Source of the DNA: Candidatus Gastranaerophilales bacterium
Lineage (GTDB): Bacteria; Cyanobacteriota; Vampirovibrionia; Gastranaerophilales; Gastranaerophilaceae
DNA: 64,000 nucleotides
Reading direction: 5' to 3'
Assembly (NCBI GenBank): GCA_944326615.1
Contig: CALVEO010000002.1
Coordinates: forward strand, 1-64,000
Shown here: one piece after another, positions 52,216 to 61,742 of the stretch
How positions within the stretch are numbered: the first letter of the stretch is position 1
Layout: the number at the start of each line of letters is the position of its first letter
Translations under genes and position numbers: made by a program
Notes under the pieces: model-generated
Databases searched by the model: none
Seen by the model: the letters and a program-made list of their open reading frames with translations, nothing else
Told to the model about the DNA's origin: nothing

Positions 52216-53418
52216 CTACAATGCTTCCAGTGCCGCTATTTTCATATCTTTCCAGTCTATCTTTTTATCAGCACCAAACCAGATTTCCTGTGCGGCTACA
52301 GCCTGAAAAATCAGCATATCCAGGCCTGTTATTGTTCTAAAATTTAATTTTTCAGCAGCTTTTATCAACAAAGTCTTTTTCGGATTATAAATTACATCGT
52401 AAACAACTGCATCAGGACTTAATGTTTCAAGAGCACGAAGCTCAACAGGCATCATATCAGCGGCCTTCCCTAGCATCCCGATAGGCGTTGTATTGACAAG
52501 CATTGCGTATTCGCCTAAGTGCCTTATATTTTCTATCTGATAAACATTGAAATTGACTGCCGGGAATTTAGCTCTTACATAATTCATCAAGTCAATAGAA
52601 TTCGGAATATTTCTTGTGAAAAAAGCAATTTCTTCAACACCGCATTCAGTCAATGCGACACAGGCTGCATGAGCGGCACCGCCCGTTCCCAAAATTGCGA
52701 CCTTTTTACCACGTAAATCTATATCATCGGGAATTGCCCGTTTAAAACCTATAACATCAGTATTGTAAGCTTTTAAAGACTTATCAGCATCTATATAAAC
52801 AGTATTAACAGCACGTGATAAATCTGCATAATGATCAACCTCATTAACAAATAATGAGATCGGCAGTTTCAAAGGGATTGTTACATTAAAACCTTTATAA
52901 CCATTTGCCTTAAGCCATTTAATTCTGTCAACCAGACTATCAGGAGGGGTTTCTAATATATCGTATGCGGCATTTATCCCGAGACTTTTAAATCCTGCTT
53001 CATGAATAACTTTTGAAAGCGAATGCCCCAGAGGGTAACCTATAAGCCCGAATTTATTCTCTCTTGTGTCCTTAATTTCAGGGGGCACAGTTTGATTAAT
53101 CGGGCTGCTGCTATATTTAGGAGTATCCTGCATTTTTGAAGGGCCGAAAACATAAGATGGTATTTCTGTTTTTACGGTCTCTTTTTGCATACCTGAATAA
53201 GGTTTATACAAAGGCTCTGAATTTTCTGACGCAAGCTGATCCTGAATTGTACGCTGTACATACTGAGGTTCAGGTGAAACTGGCTGCGGAGACGGTGTTT
53301 GTACAGGTTGTTCTTCTTTAACAGGTGAAGAAGTTCCTTGAGCTTTCAATTCCTCAACAGTTATTCCTAATTTTTTAGCTTTCTTTGCAAGATAACGTTC
53401 ATAAAGTTCCGGATTCAT
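52216..53418 (-). CDS. aroE: Shikimate dehydrogenase with unusual N-terminal extension
   Basis: NADPH-dependent reduction of 3-dehydroshikimate. Catalytic core from about residue 122: LIGYPLGHSLSKVIHEAGF, the catalytic Lys in NVTIPLK, GTGGAAHAACVAL and a C-terminal GLDMLIFQAVAAQEIW. The preceding 120 residues are absent from usual AroE (about 270 aa): a helical start YLAKKAKKLGITVEELKA, then Pro/Gln/Ser-rich linker. I chose the ATG at 53418 because AGGAGA lies 9 nt upstream; an in-frame GTG at 53424 is too close. Last of the seven-gene operon, overlapping topA by 20 nt. Confidence 0.9.
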   Translation of the reverse strand: MNPELYERYLAKKAKKLGITVEELKAQGTSSPVKEEQPVQTPSPQPVSPEPQYVQRTIQDQLASENSEPLYKPYSGMQKETVKTEIPSYVFGPSKMQDTPKYSSSPINQTVPPEIKDTRENKFGLIGYPLGHSLSKVIHEAGFKSLGINAAYDILETPPDSLVDRIKWLKANGYKGFNVTIPLKLPISLFVNEVDHYADLSRAVNTVYIDADKSLKAYNTDVIGFKRAIPDDIDLRGKKVAILGTGGAAHAACVALTECGVEEIAFFTRNIPNSIDLMNYVRAKFPAVNFNVYQIENIRHLGEYAMLVNTTPIGMLGKAADMMPVELRALETLSPDAVVYDVIYNPKKTLLIKAAEKLNFRTITGLDMLIFQAVAAQEIWFGADKKIDWKDMKIAALEAL

Positions 53419-55711
53419 CAGCACTTTCTCCTGTTGCTTCTTTTTTATAATGACATTTAATATTTGAACAAGTAATTACATCGCCTTTTTTCAAAACTTT
53501 TTTCACAAGAAGCGAACCGCATTCTGGACAAGTCTCGCCTGTCGGCTCATTCCAGAGGACAAAATCACAGTCAGGGTATTTATCACAGCCGTAAAATACA
53601 GTACCTCGTTTTGATTTTCTCTCAACAATTGTTCCCTGTCCGCATTTCGGGCATTTTACCCCTGTAGATTTTCTATAAGGTTTTCGGTGTTTGCATTCCG
53701 CATTTGTACATTCCATATATTTGCCGTAAGGGCCTGTTTTGAATATCATATCAGAGCCGCATTTTTCACATTTTTCTTCGCAAACTTCCGGTTCGTTTGA
53801 AGATTCTTCGCCTGTATCTTCTGATAACGCATTTAACGACATCATTGTCTTACAGTCAGGGAAACCTGAACAGCCTAAAAATTGCGAACCGTTTTTACCA
53901 ATCCTCAATACCATAGGTTTTCCGCAATTTGGACATTTAATTTTACTTTCAATTTTAACACGTTCACCTGTTTGAAGCGCCTTATCCACTTCTTGAATAA
54001 ACGGTGTGTAAAATTCCTGTAAAACATCGTTCCAGACAGCTTTTTTCTCGGCAATTTTATCTAACTTGGTTTCCATGCCTGCAGTGAATTTGTAATCCAT
54101 AATATCTGCAAACTGTCCTACAAGCTGTTTGCATACTGTTCTTCCCAACAATGTCGGATGAAGTGCTTTGTCTTTCTTTTCAACATACTTACGTGTTTGA
54201 ATTACAGTGATAATTGTTGCGTAAGTAGAAGGACGTCCTATACCGTATTCTTCCAATGCTTTTACAAGAGAAGCTTCATTATATCTTGGCGGCGGCTGGG
54301 TAAAATGCTGCTTTGGTTCAACTTTTAAACATTTAACCTTATCACCTTCGTTCAAATCGGGAATTTTAGCTTCGGCTTCCTGTTCATCTTCATCTGCGTC
54401 ATTGTAAACTTTCAAAAATCCGTCAAAAGTAACCTTGCTTGTACCGGCTTTCAAAGTATAATCACCTGCTGTAATTTCAACGGTTTTGTTAGCAATATCG
54501 GCAGGAGTCATTTGGGATGACATAAATTTTTCCCAGATAAGTTTATAAAGCTTATACTGGTCATTATCAAGGTATTTTTTAATACTTTCAGGAGTTCTTT
54601 CTGGGTATGAAGGTCTGATTGCTTCGTGCGCATCCTGAACATTCTGTTTGCCTTTAACATAGATATTAGGTTTTTCAGGATAGTATTTTTCTCCATAATT
54701 TCCGAGAATAAAGTCTTTTGCCATGCCTTGAGCATCGTCAGAGACTCTTACACTGTCTGTTCTCATATAGGTGATTAAACCAACAGGAGTTCCGTCAATT
54801 TCAATCCCTTCATAGAGTTTCTGCGCTACCTGCATTGTTTTTTGAACACCGAAACCGAGTTTCGAACTGGCTGCTCTTTGCATTGTTGATGTAATGAATG
54901 GTGCTGTGGGCTTTCTCTTTGTAGATTTTTTCGTAACCTTTGTAACGTCAAATTCTGAAGGATAATTGGACAGAAAATCGACAATTTTTTGAGCTTCTTC
55001 GCTGTTTTTAATGTTTTTTTCAACTGCCTTGCCCTTAATCTTTGAAAGTTCAGCTTCAAAAATTTTTCCGTCTTTATCCAGGTTTGCATGAATTGACCAG
55101 TATTCCTGTGGGATAAAAGCTTCAATTTCTTCTTCTCTTTCGCAAATCATTCTTAGAGCAACAGATTGCACGCGTCCTGCAGAAAGTTTTCTATTTCCAA
55201 TTTGTTTCCATAGGACAGGGCTTAACTTATACCCTACAAGCTTATCAAGGATCTGTCTTGTCTGCTGTGCCTGAACCATATCCATATCAATCCCTCTGGG
55301 ATTTTCAACGGAATGCTTAACAGCTTTAGGAGTTATTTCGTTAAATACAATTCTCAAAATCTTATCATCAGGCACTTTTAAAATCTGTCTTACATGCCAT
55401 GCAATTGCTTCTCCCTCGCGGTCAGGGTCGGATGCGAGATAAATTTTATCTGCTTTTTTAGCTAAATCATTTAATTTTTTTACAACAGCCTGTTTGCCGG
55501 GAATAATTTCAAACTTTGGCAAAAAATGATTTTGGATATCAAATCCCAAATTTTCAGTTGACGGATCCTTAGTCGGCAAATTTCTAACATGCCCGTAACT
55601 TGCTTCGATTTGATATCCGTCTCCCAAAATCTTTCTTATTGTTTTGGATTTTGCAGGAGACTCAACTATTACTAATGCTTTTTCTTTACTTTTACTTTTT
55701 GCCTCTGCCAT
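53399..55711 (-). CDS. topA: DNA topoisomerase I
   Basis: Type IA topoisomerase relaxing negative supercoils. Toprim IVESPAKSKTIRKILG and DPDREGEAIAWHV; active-site Tyr in VGLITYMRTDS. The C-terminal 190 residues carry four zinc-ribbon repeats (CPNCGKPM, CEKCGSDM, CPKCGQGT, CPECGSLL). 770 aa, normal. In the lptC-to-aroE operon; starts 5 nt after the DUF805 gene. Confidence 0.97.
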   Translation of the reverse strand: MAEAKSKSKEKALVIVESPAKSKTIRKILGDGYQIEASYGHVRNLPTKDPSTENLGFDIQNHFLPKFEIIPGKQAVVKKLNDLAKKADKIYLASDPDREGEAIAWHVRQILKVPDDKILRIVFNEITPKAVKHSVENPRGIDMDMVQAQQTRQILDKLVGYKLSPVLWKQIGNRKLSAGRVQSVALRMICEREEEIEAFIPQEYWSIHANLDKDGKIFEAELSKIKGKAVEKNIKNSEEAQKIVDFLSNYPSEFDVTKVTKKSTKRKPTAPFITSTMQRAASSKLGFGVQKTMQVAQKLYEGIEIDGTPVGLITYMRTDSVRVSDDAQGMAKDFILGNYGEKYYPEKPNIYVKGKQNVQDAHEAIRPSYPERTPESIKKYLDNDQYKLYKLIWEKFMSSQMTPADIANKTVEITAGDYTLKAGTSKVTFDGFLKVYNDADEDEQEAEAKIPDLNEGDKVKCLKVEPKQHFTQPPPRYNEASLVKALEEYGIGRPSTYATIITVIQTRKYVEKKDKALHPTLLGRTVCKQLVGQFADIMDYKFTAGMETKLDKIAEKKAVWNDVLQEFYTPFIQEVDKALQTGERVKIESKIKCPNCGKPMVLRIGKNGSQFLGCSGFPDCKTMMSLNALSEDTGEESSNEPEVCEEKCEKCGSDMIFKTGPYGKYMECTNAECKHRKPYRKSTGVKCPKCGQGTIVERKSKRGTVFYGCDKYPDCDFVLWNEPTGETCPECGSLLVKKVLKKGDVITCSNIKCHYKKEATGESADESGTL

Positions 55712-55716
55712 TTATT

Positions 55717-56181
55717 CTAACCTTCTTCTGAACTATGCTCATCTTCTTTTTTAAGTATATCCAAAACAGATATATCTTTTTGTCTTTTAAATATTTGTCC
55801 GGGTAGCAAACACAAAATCAGGTAACAAATTATATTGATTACAATATTATGTATTAAGAAAATTAAAACCATTAAAATAATCCCGATAATAACCGATAAT
55901 AATTTATCAGGTATAATATCCCAGCATCTTTTTGTAATACAAACAAAATTTATTACAAGTAATGCTAAACCAAATAATAGTACAAAAGCTAATAACGTGA
56001 ATTCACCCAGCATAAACAATAAGGGAGCATCCGCTTTAAAAGCATCAATATAATAAAGAAGATAAACTGACACATACCATAATATAAAAACTATAAAAGA
56101 AGCTGCAAGGGATATGAAAAAAAACTCCAATCTTCCTATAGGTTCATTAATCATAAAAAGTGTTTTCAAAAAATTCTTCAT
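55717..56181 (-). CDS. DUF805 membrane protein
   Basis: 154 aa with about four membrane helices. The start with GRLEFFFISL, the loop KRCWDIIPDKL and the terminal LCLLPG fit DUF805, a small inner-membrane family of unknown role. Its ATG overlaps the dprA stop by 1 nt. Confidence 0.8.
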   Translation of the reverse strand: MKNFLKTLFMINEPIGRLEFFFISLAASFIVFILWYVSVYLLYYIDAFKADAPLLFMLGEFTLLAFVLLFGLALLVINFVCITKRCWDIIPDKLLSVIIGIILMVLIFLIHNIVINIICYLILCLLPGQIFKRQKDISVLDILKKEDEHSSEEG

Positions 56182-57266
56182 CAGTATACCTTTTTATACC
56201 TGTCCCCGTCGACTTGTTTAATTATCCCTTTAAGCTCCATGGTTGTCAAGTACATCAGAAGATTATCTATACTCAATTTTGTAAATGCCTGAAGTTCATC
56301 CACACATTTTTCTTCTATCTCAAGTGCTTCATAAATAATTTTTTCATCATCGCTTAAATCAGGGAGATTAAAAAGATTTCCCTGCTCAACCTTAACCTCC
56401 CAGCCAAGAACTTCCAGAATATCATCAGCACATGTAACAAGTGATGCACCGTTTTTCAAAAGTTTATAAATTCCTTCGGTATTAGGATTTGTGATAAGCC
56501 CCGGAATACACATCAATTCGCGTCCTTGTTCTAATGTTAAATTTGCGGTAATCAATGCTCCGCTTTTTAAAGAAGCTTCCGCAACAAGAGTTCCGTATGA
56601 AAGCCCTGAAACAATTCTGTTTCTCTGCGGAAATCTGAATTTTATAGGCTGAAATGTCGGGAAATATTCCGTTACGACAGCCCCGTTACCATCTTCTATT
56701 TTTTTATACAATTCTTTATTAGCCGCAGGGTATGTATAATCAAAACCGCTTGCAATAACTCCTATTGTTTTTAAGTTATTATCAAGCGCAGCAACATGAG
56801 CTGTAGTATCAATTCCTGTTGCAAGACCTGAAACTATACAGATATCTGTATTTTGAAATTCTGAAATAATTTTTTCAAGTGCTTCTTTTGCATACCTTGT
56901 AGCACGCCGGGAACCAACAACTGCAAGCGTCCTTTCCAAATTACAGCTCTTTAAATCACCTTTGTAATAAAGAACAGATGGCGGATTATCAATGTTTTTA
57001 AGCATATATGGATATTTTTCATCTTCAAATACAAAATAGTTTATTCCGCGTTCTTCAACTTCGTTTACCGCCTTATCAATATCAACTTTATCGCGCAGAC
57101 GCAGAAAATTTTCAGCTTTTTTAACGCTTAGCCCCTCTATTGAAGACAAATCATCCGCATTAAAAGCTTTTTCAATATCGCCAAAATAATTATACAGTCT
57201 CTGTACAAAAGAGCTGTCAATTTCTTCTATTGATGAAAAAGCTATCCAGTATTTATTTTTGTTCAT
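56181..57266 (-). CDS. dprA: DNA-processing protein DprA
   Basis: Loads RecA on incoming single-stranded DNA during transformation. Rossmann signatures VVGSRRATRYAKEALEK, SGLATGIDTTAH and FPQRNRIVSGLS, and a C-terminal winged helix (residues about 300-361). An N-terminal HhH-like region is present. 361 aa. Overlaps the TPR gene by 14 nt. Its presence suggests natural competence. Confidence 0.95.
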   Translation of the reverse strand: MNKNKYWIAFSSIEEIDSSFVQRLYNYFGDIEKAFNADDLSSIEGLSVKKAENFLRLRDKVDIDKAVNEVEERGINYFVFEDEKYPYMLKNIDNPPSVLYYKGDLKSCNLERTLAVVGSRRATRYAKEALEKIISEFQNTDICIVSGLATGIDTTAHVAALDNNLKTIGVIASGFDYTYPAANKELYKKIEDGNGAVVTEYFPTFQPIKFRFPQRNRIVSGLSYGTLVAEASLKSGALITANLTLEQGRELMCIPGLITNPNTEGIYKLLKNGASLVTCADDILEVLGWEVKVEQGNLFNLPDLSDDEKIIYEALEIEEKCVDELQAFTKLSIDNLLMYLTTMELKGIIKQVDGDRYKKVY

Positions 57267-58038
57267 TTTGTTTTTTCTTTATTCTCTCTATCAGCTCTCT
57301 GATTTTTCCTGCTTCAACTTCAGGAATATCAAGATTTATATAGTCTTCAAAGTATTCAATAGCGTCATCGTAATCACCTCTTGCAAAAAAGAGAATTCCT
57401 GCTTTTTTATAGGCGGGTGAAAATGAATCATTATGAGCTATTGCTTTCAGGTAATTTGAAAGAGCTTTATCAATCTCATCGTTTGCCTCATAAGCTTCTC
57501 CTAGATAATAGTAAATCCAGGGATTTTCACTCTTATATTGAAGTACATTTTCAAAATTTTCAATTGCACTTGCATAATCTCCAAGCTCAAAATGAACTCT
57601 GCCCAGATCATAATAAACATCGTAATTTTCCGGCTGTTTATCTAAAATGTATTCAAGTTCATCTATTGCAAGATCAAGCCTTGCATCTTCCATATAAAAT
57701 CTTGCAAGATAATGGCGGAGTACAAGATTGTCAGGAATTTCAGAAAGACCGCGTGAAACAAGTTCAATCCCGCTTCCCATATCTTTTCTGCGGTAGTAAA
57801 TATCAGCTAGATTTATATAAACCTGAGGAAGTTTCGGATTTAAACTCTGCGCTTTCAAATAATTTTTTTCTGCTTTGTCATAATCGCCAAGATTTGCATA
57901 ACATAGAGCAATATTGTTATATAACTCGGCATTATCCTGACATGTTTCAAGAACCGAGCTGAATATATCAATAGCCTCTTTGTATTCGCCTTTTTTATAA
58001 GCTTCTAATGCCTTATCAACTTTTTCTTTTTCACTCAT
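57253..58038 (-). CDS. TPR-repeat protein
   Basis: 261 aa made of about seven tetratricopeptide repeats (for example AELYNNIALCYANLGDYDKA). No signal peptide; protein-scaffold role. Lies between lptA-like and dprA in the operon, 3 nt after lptA-like. Confidence 0.85.
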   Translation of the reverse strand: MSEKEKVDKALEAYKKGEYKEAIDIFSSVLETCQDNAELYNNIALCYANLGDYDKAEKNYLKAQSLNPKLPQVYINLADIYYRRKDMGSGIELVSRGLSEIPDNLVLRHYLARFYMEDARLDLAIDELEYILDKQPENYDVYYDLGRVHFELGDYASAIENFENVLQYKSENPWIYYYLGEAYEANDEIDKALSNYLKAIAHNDSFSPAYKKAGILFFARGDYDDAIEYFEDYINLDIPEVEAGKIRELIERIKKKQNEQK

Positions 58039-58041
58039 AAT

Positions 58042-59022
58042 TTATAGTCCCAATCCTATTCCGCCGTTTTCACTTTCTCCGTTGTCGCCTGAACCGATAT
58101 TTTTTATAACGGTTCTCGTATTGCCGTCAGCATGGAAATCTTTCGGATTCATAGTCATTTTAATTTTATCTGCGTAAATAGTTCTTACTCCCTGTGTAAT
58201 ACTTGAACGGCCCGTAAAATATGCTTCATTAGGTTTGCCTTCTTTATTAGGGTACAAGGTAAGCTTTGGACCTTCTGCATAATAATCCTGATACCATACA
58301 CGAACATTACCGGATGCGTTAAAAATATTTTTATCCTGAGCATATTCCTGACGGTTTGATTTCAATACAAGTGTGGCTCCGTCATCCATAATAGCTTTTG
58401 ATGTCGTATTCCCGATAGCAACAAGAACTTTTGTCGTTGTATCATAAGTAAATTTATCTGCAAACGAATCATTGCTCTGCTGTTTTATTCTTGCATTACC
58501 GACAAGTTCAATATCTTTTAAATCGCCGTTTTTATCAGTTCTGACCTTTGCGCGGTCAGAAAAAGTATCAAGATCTTTATATTTTATGGTAACAGCCCCA
58601 GTTGCTGTCATGATACCTGTTTTTGTATCATACTCCTGCTCATCAGCATTTATCACAACAATAGGAACCTTCCCGTCAAAAACAATAGACTGGGTATCTC
58701 CCTGTGCCTTTACAATTTTGGTAATTAAAGACATTTTTAAAATATTTGCCTTAACTTCACGCTTCTTGTTTTTCTTAATCTCATAAGCGTATGGTTTGTT
58801 ATAAAAAGTGGCAGTATCCAGCTTTTGATTTTCATCCATTGTTACGTCAGCAGACTCTCCAACAACACGCAAATCATCAACAGATACATTTACATTGCCG
58901 TCAAATTTCAGTTTATTTTCCTGTTCATTATAACTCTGCGTTTTTGATTCAATGATTAAATCAGACGCCTGAACACCAGCCGTAAAAAAAGCAATGATTA
59001 AAATTAATACTAACTTTTTCAC
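58042..59022 (-). CDS. lptA: LptA/OstA-like lipopolysaccharide transport protein
   Basis: 326 aa, with a signal peptide (MKKLVLILIIAFFTAGVQA) and repeated beta OstA-type units (FDGNVNVSVDDLRVVGESAD, ASGNVRVWYQDYYAEG). LptA forms the periplasmic bridge for LPS; this one is longer than the 180-aa enterobacterial protein, so it could also be an OstA-domain LptD fragment-like protein. It overlaps lptC by 4 nt, supporting an Lpt role. Confidence 0.82.
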   Translation of the reverse strand: MKKLVLILIIAFFTAGVQASDLIIESKTQSYNEQENKLKFDGNVNVSVDDLRVVGESADVTMDENQKLDTATFYNKPYAYEIKKNKKREVKANILKMSLITKIVKAQGDTQSIVFDGKVPIVVINADEQEYDTKTGIMTATGAVTIKYKDLDTFSDRAKVRTDKNGDLKDIELVGNARIKQQSNDSFADKFTYDTTTKVLVAIGNTTSKAIMDDGATLVLKSNRQEYAQDKNIFNASGNVRVWYQDYYAEGPKLTLYPNKEGKPNEAYFTGRSSITQGVRTIYADKIKMTMNPKDFHADGNTRTVIKNIGSGDNGESENGGIGLGL

Positions 59023-59621
59023 TTATTCTCCTTATCGTTATAAACTTTTGATACTGCATTGCCGATTATTTTAAATTTTTCGTAATCAGGACTTATTTCG
59101 ACTTTTTTTGCAGTCGCAAGCAGCTCGGTTTTTCTTGTTATTCTAACGTTACCTTCTGCAATAGTCGGAATATCTTTGCCAGACCAGACAAGTCTGTTTG
59201 CCCTTAAAGTGGTAAAATCCTTTAATACAATATATGTATTTTCATATAAAATAATCTGGCCTTTTTTCTCGTTATAAGTTCCTCTTGAAGATTCAAAGCT
59301 CATAGAAACCTGATTATCATCGTCATAAAAATTACCTATAACGTTATTCAAAATAGCAACACCATTTTTGCTGTCGTAATTTCCTGTTTCACCGTAAATT
59401 TCCCAGTATTTTTTTTCATTTTTTGTTTCAGTCAGAATAATACCGTCAATAACAGCTTCCTGCCTGTCTTGATCTGTCTGAAGCTGGCTCCTGTTGAAAT
59501 TATGTGTAATTACGCCTGCAGATATAAAAGCCCATGCAAGAAGTCCTACAATAGCACCAAAAGCAGCAATGTAGGCTTTCTGTTTTTTGCTTAAACTTTT
59601 AATTCTCTCTAACAGATTCAT
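59019..59621 (-). CDS. lptC: LPS export protein LptC
   Basis: 200 aa: one N-terminal membrane helix (AFGAIVGLLAWAFISAGVI), then a beta-jellyroll with YEKKGQIILYEN-like strands (NEKKGQIILYENTYIVL). Hands LPS from LptB2FG to LptA. First gene of the operon, overlapping lptA-like by 4 nt (ATGA). Confidence 0.85.
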   Translation of the reverse strand: MNLLERIKSLSKKQKAYIAAFGAIVGLLAWAFISAGVITHNFNRSQLQTDQDRQEAVIDGIILTETKNEKKYWEIYGETGNYDSKNGVAILNNVIGNFYDDDNQVSMSFESSRGTYNEKKGQIILYENTYIVLKDFTTLRANRLVWSGKDIPTIAEGNVRITRKTELLATAKKVEISPDYEKFKIIGNAVSKVYNDKENK

Positions 59622-59676
59622 ATATAAAATTTTAGCATGAAAATATCTTTAAACTAAAAACTTTAACTTATATGAA

Positions 59677-59772
59677 TTACCTTGGATAATCATCAATTAT
59701 TTTCCATCCGCCAGACACGATTTTACCTCCGCAGTAGCGGGCATTTTTGCATGAACTTGTTATATCACTACA
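59677..59772 (-). pseudogene. Possible C-terminal gene fragment
   Basis: Minus-strand frame upstream of lptC reading CSDITSSCKNARYCGG, then KIVSGGWKIIDDYPR and a stop. Three cysteines and a glycine-rich ending are protein-like, but no start codon exists and the frame enters the dispersed repeat. Could be a decayed pilin-like tail; weak. Confidence 0.35.
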
Positions 59773-59984
59773 AGAAGGTAGACTTCGACAATTAGAAAAT
59801 AAGCCTTTTAGTGTAAACAGCCTACCCTCCTATCTTCCTAGCTTCTAAATAAGCTGGACTTACTGACATCTGCTCCCCACTAACATAATTTATTATAAAT
59901 GCTTATTTATGTTCTTGCACATAAATTTAAAGTTAACAAAATTTGTATTTTGTGTTAAGCTGAAATTGACTGGAGGAATTAAAA
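59773..59984. other. Spacer upstream of the sugar kinase
   Basis: Mostly the dispersed repeat 59800-59859 followed by AT-rich sequence leading to the kinase ribosome-binding site (TGGAGGAA). No gene seen. Confidence 0.5.
59800..59859. repeat. Dispersed intergenic repeat, copy 2
   Basis: Shares GTAAACAGCCTACC and TTCCTA, CTTCTAAA and AGCT-GAC blocks in order and spacing with 11384-11443, i.e. the core of the MITE-like element. The terminal GGGAGAGGGT repeats are not present here. Confidence 0.65.
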
Positions 59985-61031
59985 ATGTGCGATATTATAA
60001 CTATTGGTAGTGCAACTATGGATGTATTTGTTGAAAGCGACGATGCAAATATTGTTTCCGTTTCCACTAAAAACAAAAAATCCGAATTTATGAGCTACCC
60101 TTACGGGGCAAAAGTTGAAATCACTGAATTTACTTCACAAGTTGGCGGCGGCGGAATTAATACAGCATGTAATTTTGCCAATCTGGGTTTTAATACAAGT
60201 GCTATATTCAAAATCGGAGATGATATCTATTCTGAAGGTATTCTTGAATCTTTCAAAAACAAAAATGTAGATTTATCAAATATAATTCAAAATCCGGATG
60301 AAAGTACAGGTTTTTCAATAATTCTTGTAAGTTTTCAAGGGGATAGAACTGTTCTTGCGCACCGCGGAGCAAATGCTTCTATAAAAAAAGAAGATATAAA
60401 TTTTGAAGCAATCAAAAAAGCTAAATTCCTTTATATTGCCCCGTTGAACGGCGACAGCACAAAAGTCCTCGACGATATAGTAAATTTTGCAAAAGAAAAT
60501 CATGTAAAAGTATGTTTTAACGCAGGTTCTTCAAGCCTAAAAAAAGGCTTTAGCTACCTTAAACAAATACTTGAAGATGCACATATTGTTGTAATGAACA
60601 AAGAAGAGGCATCTTTGGCAACACAAATTCAGGTTAGGCCAGACACAAGAGAAGAAAAATTTTCTGAAGCCCTTATCCACCCTGATATTAAAGAGATGTT
60701 CAAAAAACTGAAAGTCAGAGATTACCAGATTATTGTAATAACAGACGGCGGACGCGGCGCTTATGCATACGATGGCAAAAAATATTATTACTGTCCTGTT
60801 TTTGACGGGCCTGTTGTATCAACATTAGGAGCAGGTGATGCCTTTGCATCGACATTTTGTGCAGCACTCGGCAGGACAAAATTAGATATCGGCCAGGCTT
60901 TGATGTATGCATCTGTAAATTCTGCAGGTGTAGTATCTGCATTCGGTGCAACACAGGGACTTTTAACTTTTGATGAAATAGAAAAAAGATTACAGGCAAA
61001 ACCCGAATACACTTATAAAATTGACGAATAA
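59985..61031 (+). CDS. PfkB-family carbohydrate/nucleoside kinase
   Basis: 348-aa ribokinase-type kinase: TIGSATMDVFVES at the start, VGGGGINTACNFANLG, and catalytic STLGAGDAFASTFCAALG. An inserted stretch (about 212-245) distinguishes it from classical ribokinase. Substrate not predictable. GGAGGAA precedes the ATG. Convergent with the acetyltransferase gene. Confidence 0.85.
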   Translation: MCDIITIGSATMDVFVESDDANIVSVSTKNKKSEFMSYPYGAKVEITEFTSQVGGGGINTACNFANLGFNTSAIFKIGDDIYSEGILESFKNKNVDLSNIIQNPDESTGFSIILVSFQGDRTVLAHRGANASIKKEDINFEAIKKAKFLYIAPLNGDSTKVLDDIVNFAKENHVKVCFNAGSSSLKKGFSYLKQILEDAHIVVMNKEEASLATQIQVRPDTREEKFSEALIHPDIKEMFKKLKVRDYQIIVITDGGRGAYAYDGKKYYYCPVFDGPVVSTLGAGDAFASTFCAALGRTKLDIGQALMYASVNSAGVVSAFGATQGLLTFDEIEKRLQAKPEYTYKIDE

Positions 61032-61035
61032 AAAT

Positions 61036-61581
61036 TTAATTAAGATATTTTACAATTTTACAGGGTGTTCCAGCCGCGAGGACATTGGCAGGAACACTTT
61101 TACTTACAACACTTCCCGCTCCAATCACAGAATTTTTGCCAATAGTAACACCAGGCAATATAGTAACGTTACCGCATATCCACACATTATTGCCGATTGA
61201 AACAGGTTTTGTATAAATTATACCTTTTTCTCTTAAATCTGCATTGAATGGATGCATACTCGTATAAATTGCGCAGTTGGGGCCGATTAAAACATTATCA
61301 CCAATTATAACCTTATCAGCATCAAGAATTATAAGATTGTGGTTAGAATAAAAATTATCACCAATTTCAATGTTGTAACCGTAATCACACATAAATGGCT
61401 GCTCCAGTAAAAATACGGATTTTGTTTTAGCAATGATATTTTTTAGCAGTTCCAGACGTATACCTATCATTTCCGGAGAAATTGAATTATATTTATGACA
61501 CAAAGCCTTACATCTTGTACGTTCATAAAATAATTCCATATTGTCATTTGAAGATTTAAAATTAGTATTTGAATTTTCCAT
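61036..61581 (-). CDS. Sugar O-acetyltransferase, LacA/Maa-like
   Basis: 181 aa with left-handed beta-helix hexapeptide repeats (IGDNVLIGPNCAIY, IGNNVWICGNVTILPGVTIG) and the usual ending GTPCKIVKYL; catalytic His in TSMHPF. Acetylates a sugar hydroxyl using acetyl-CoA. The first 14 residues may be extra; an in-frame Met starts MELFYERTR, the usual family start. Confidence 0.88.
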   Translation of the reverse strand: MENSNTNFKSSNDNMELFYERTRCKALCHKYNSISPEMIGIRLELLKNIIAKTKSVFLLEQPFMCDYGYNIEIGDNFYSNHNLIILDADKVIIGDNVLIGPNCAIYTSMHPFNADLREKGIIYTKPVSIGNNVWICGNVTILPGVTIGKNSVIGAGSVVSKSVPANVLAAGTPCKIVKYLN

Positions 61582-61712
61582 ATTTCATCCTGATAACATT
61601 TACGGGACATACCGGATAGTAATATAGTTTGATAGAAATTACCTTAGCTTAATAACTGATTTCCCTTACCATATTAATTTTTTATAACTATTTTAATTTT
61701 CGCATTTTATAG

Positions 61713-61736
61713 TATAATATTTTATATAAGAAGGAG
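61713..61736 (+). promoter_or_regulatory. -10 box and ribosome-binding site of the electron-transfer operon
   Basis: TATAAT at 61713-61718, no clear -35 box, and a strong Shine-Dalgarno AGAAGGAG at 61729-61736 before the ATG at 61743. Confidence 0.5.
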
Positions 61737-61742
61737 AAAATT

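Noticed and set aside
57381-57962. 193-aa plus-strand open frame
   Set aside because: Exactly antisense to the TPR gene, with composition typical of a shadow frame (His/Gln/Leu-rich) and no ribosome-binding site.
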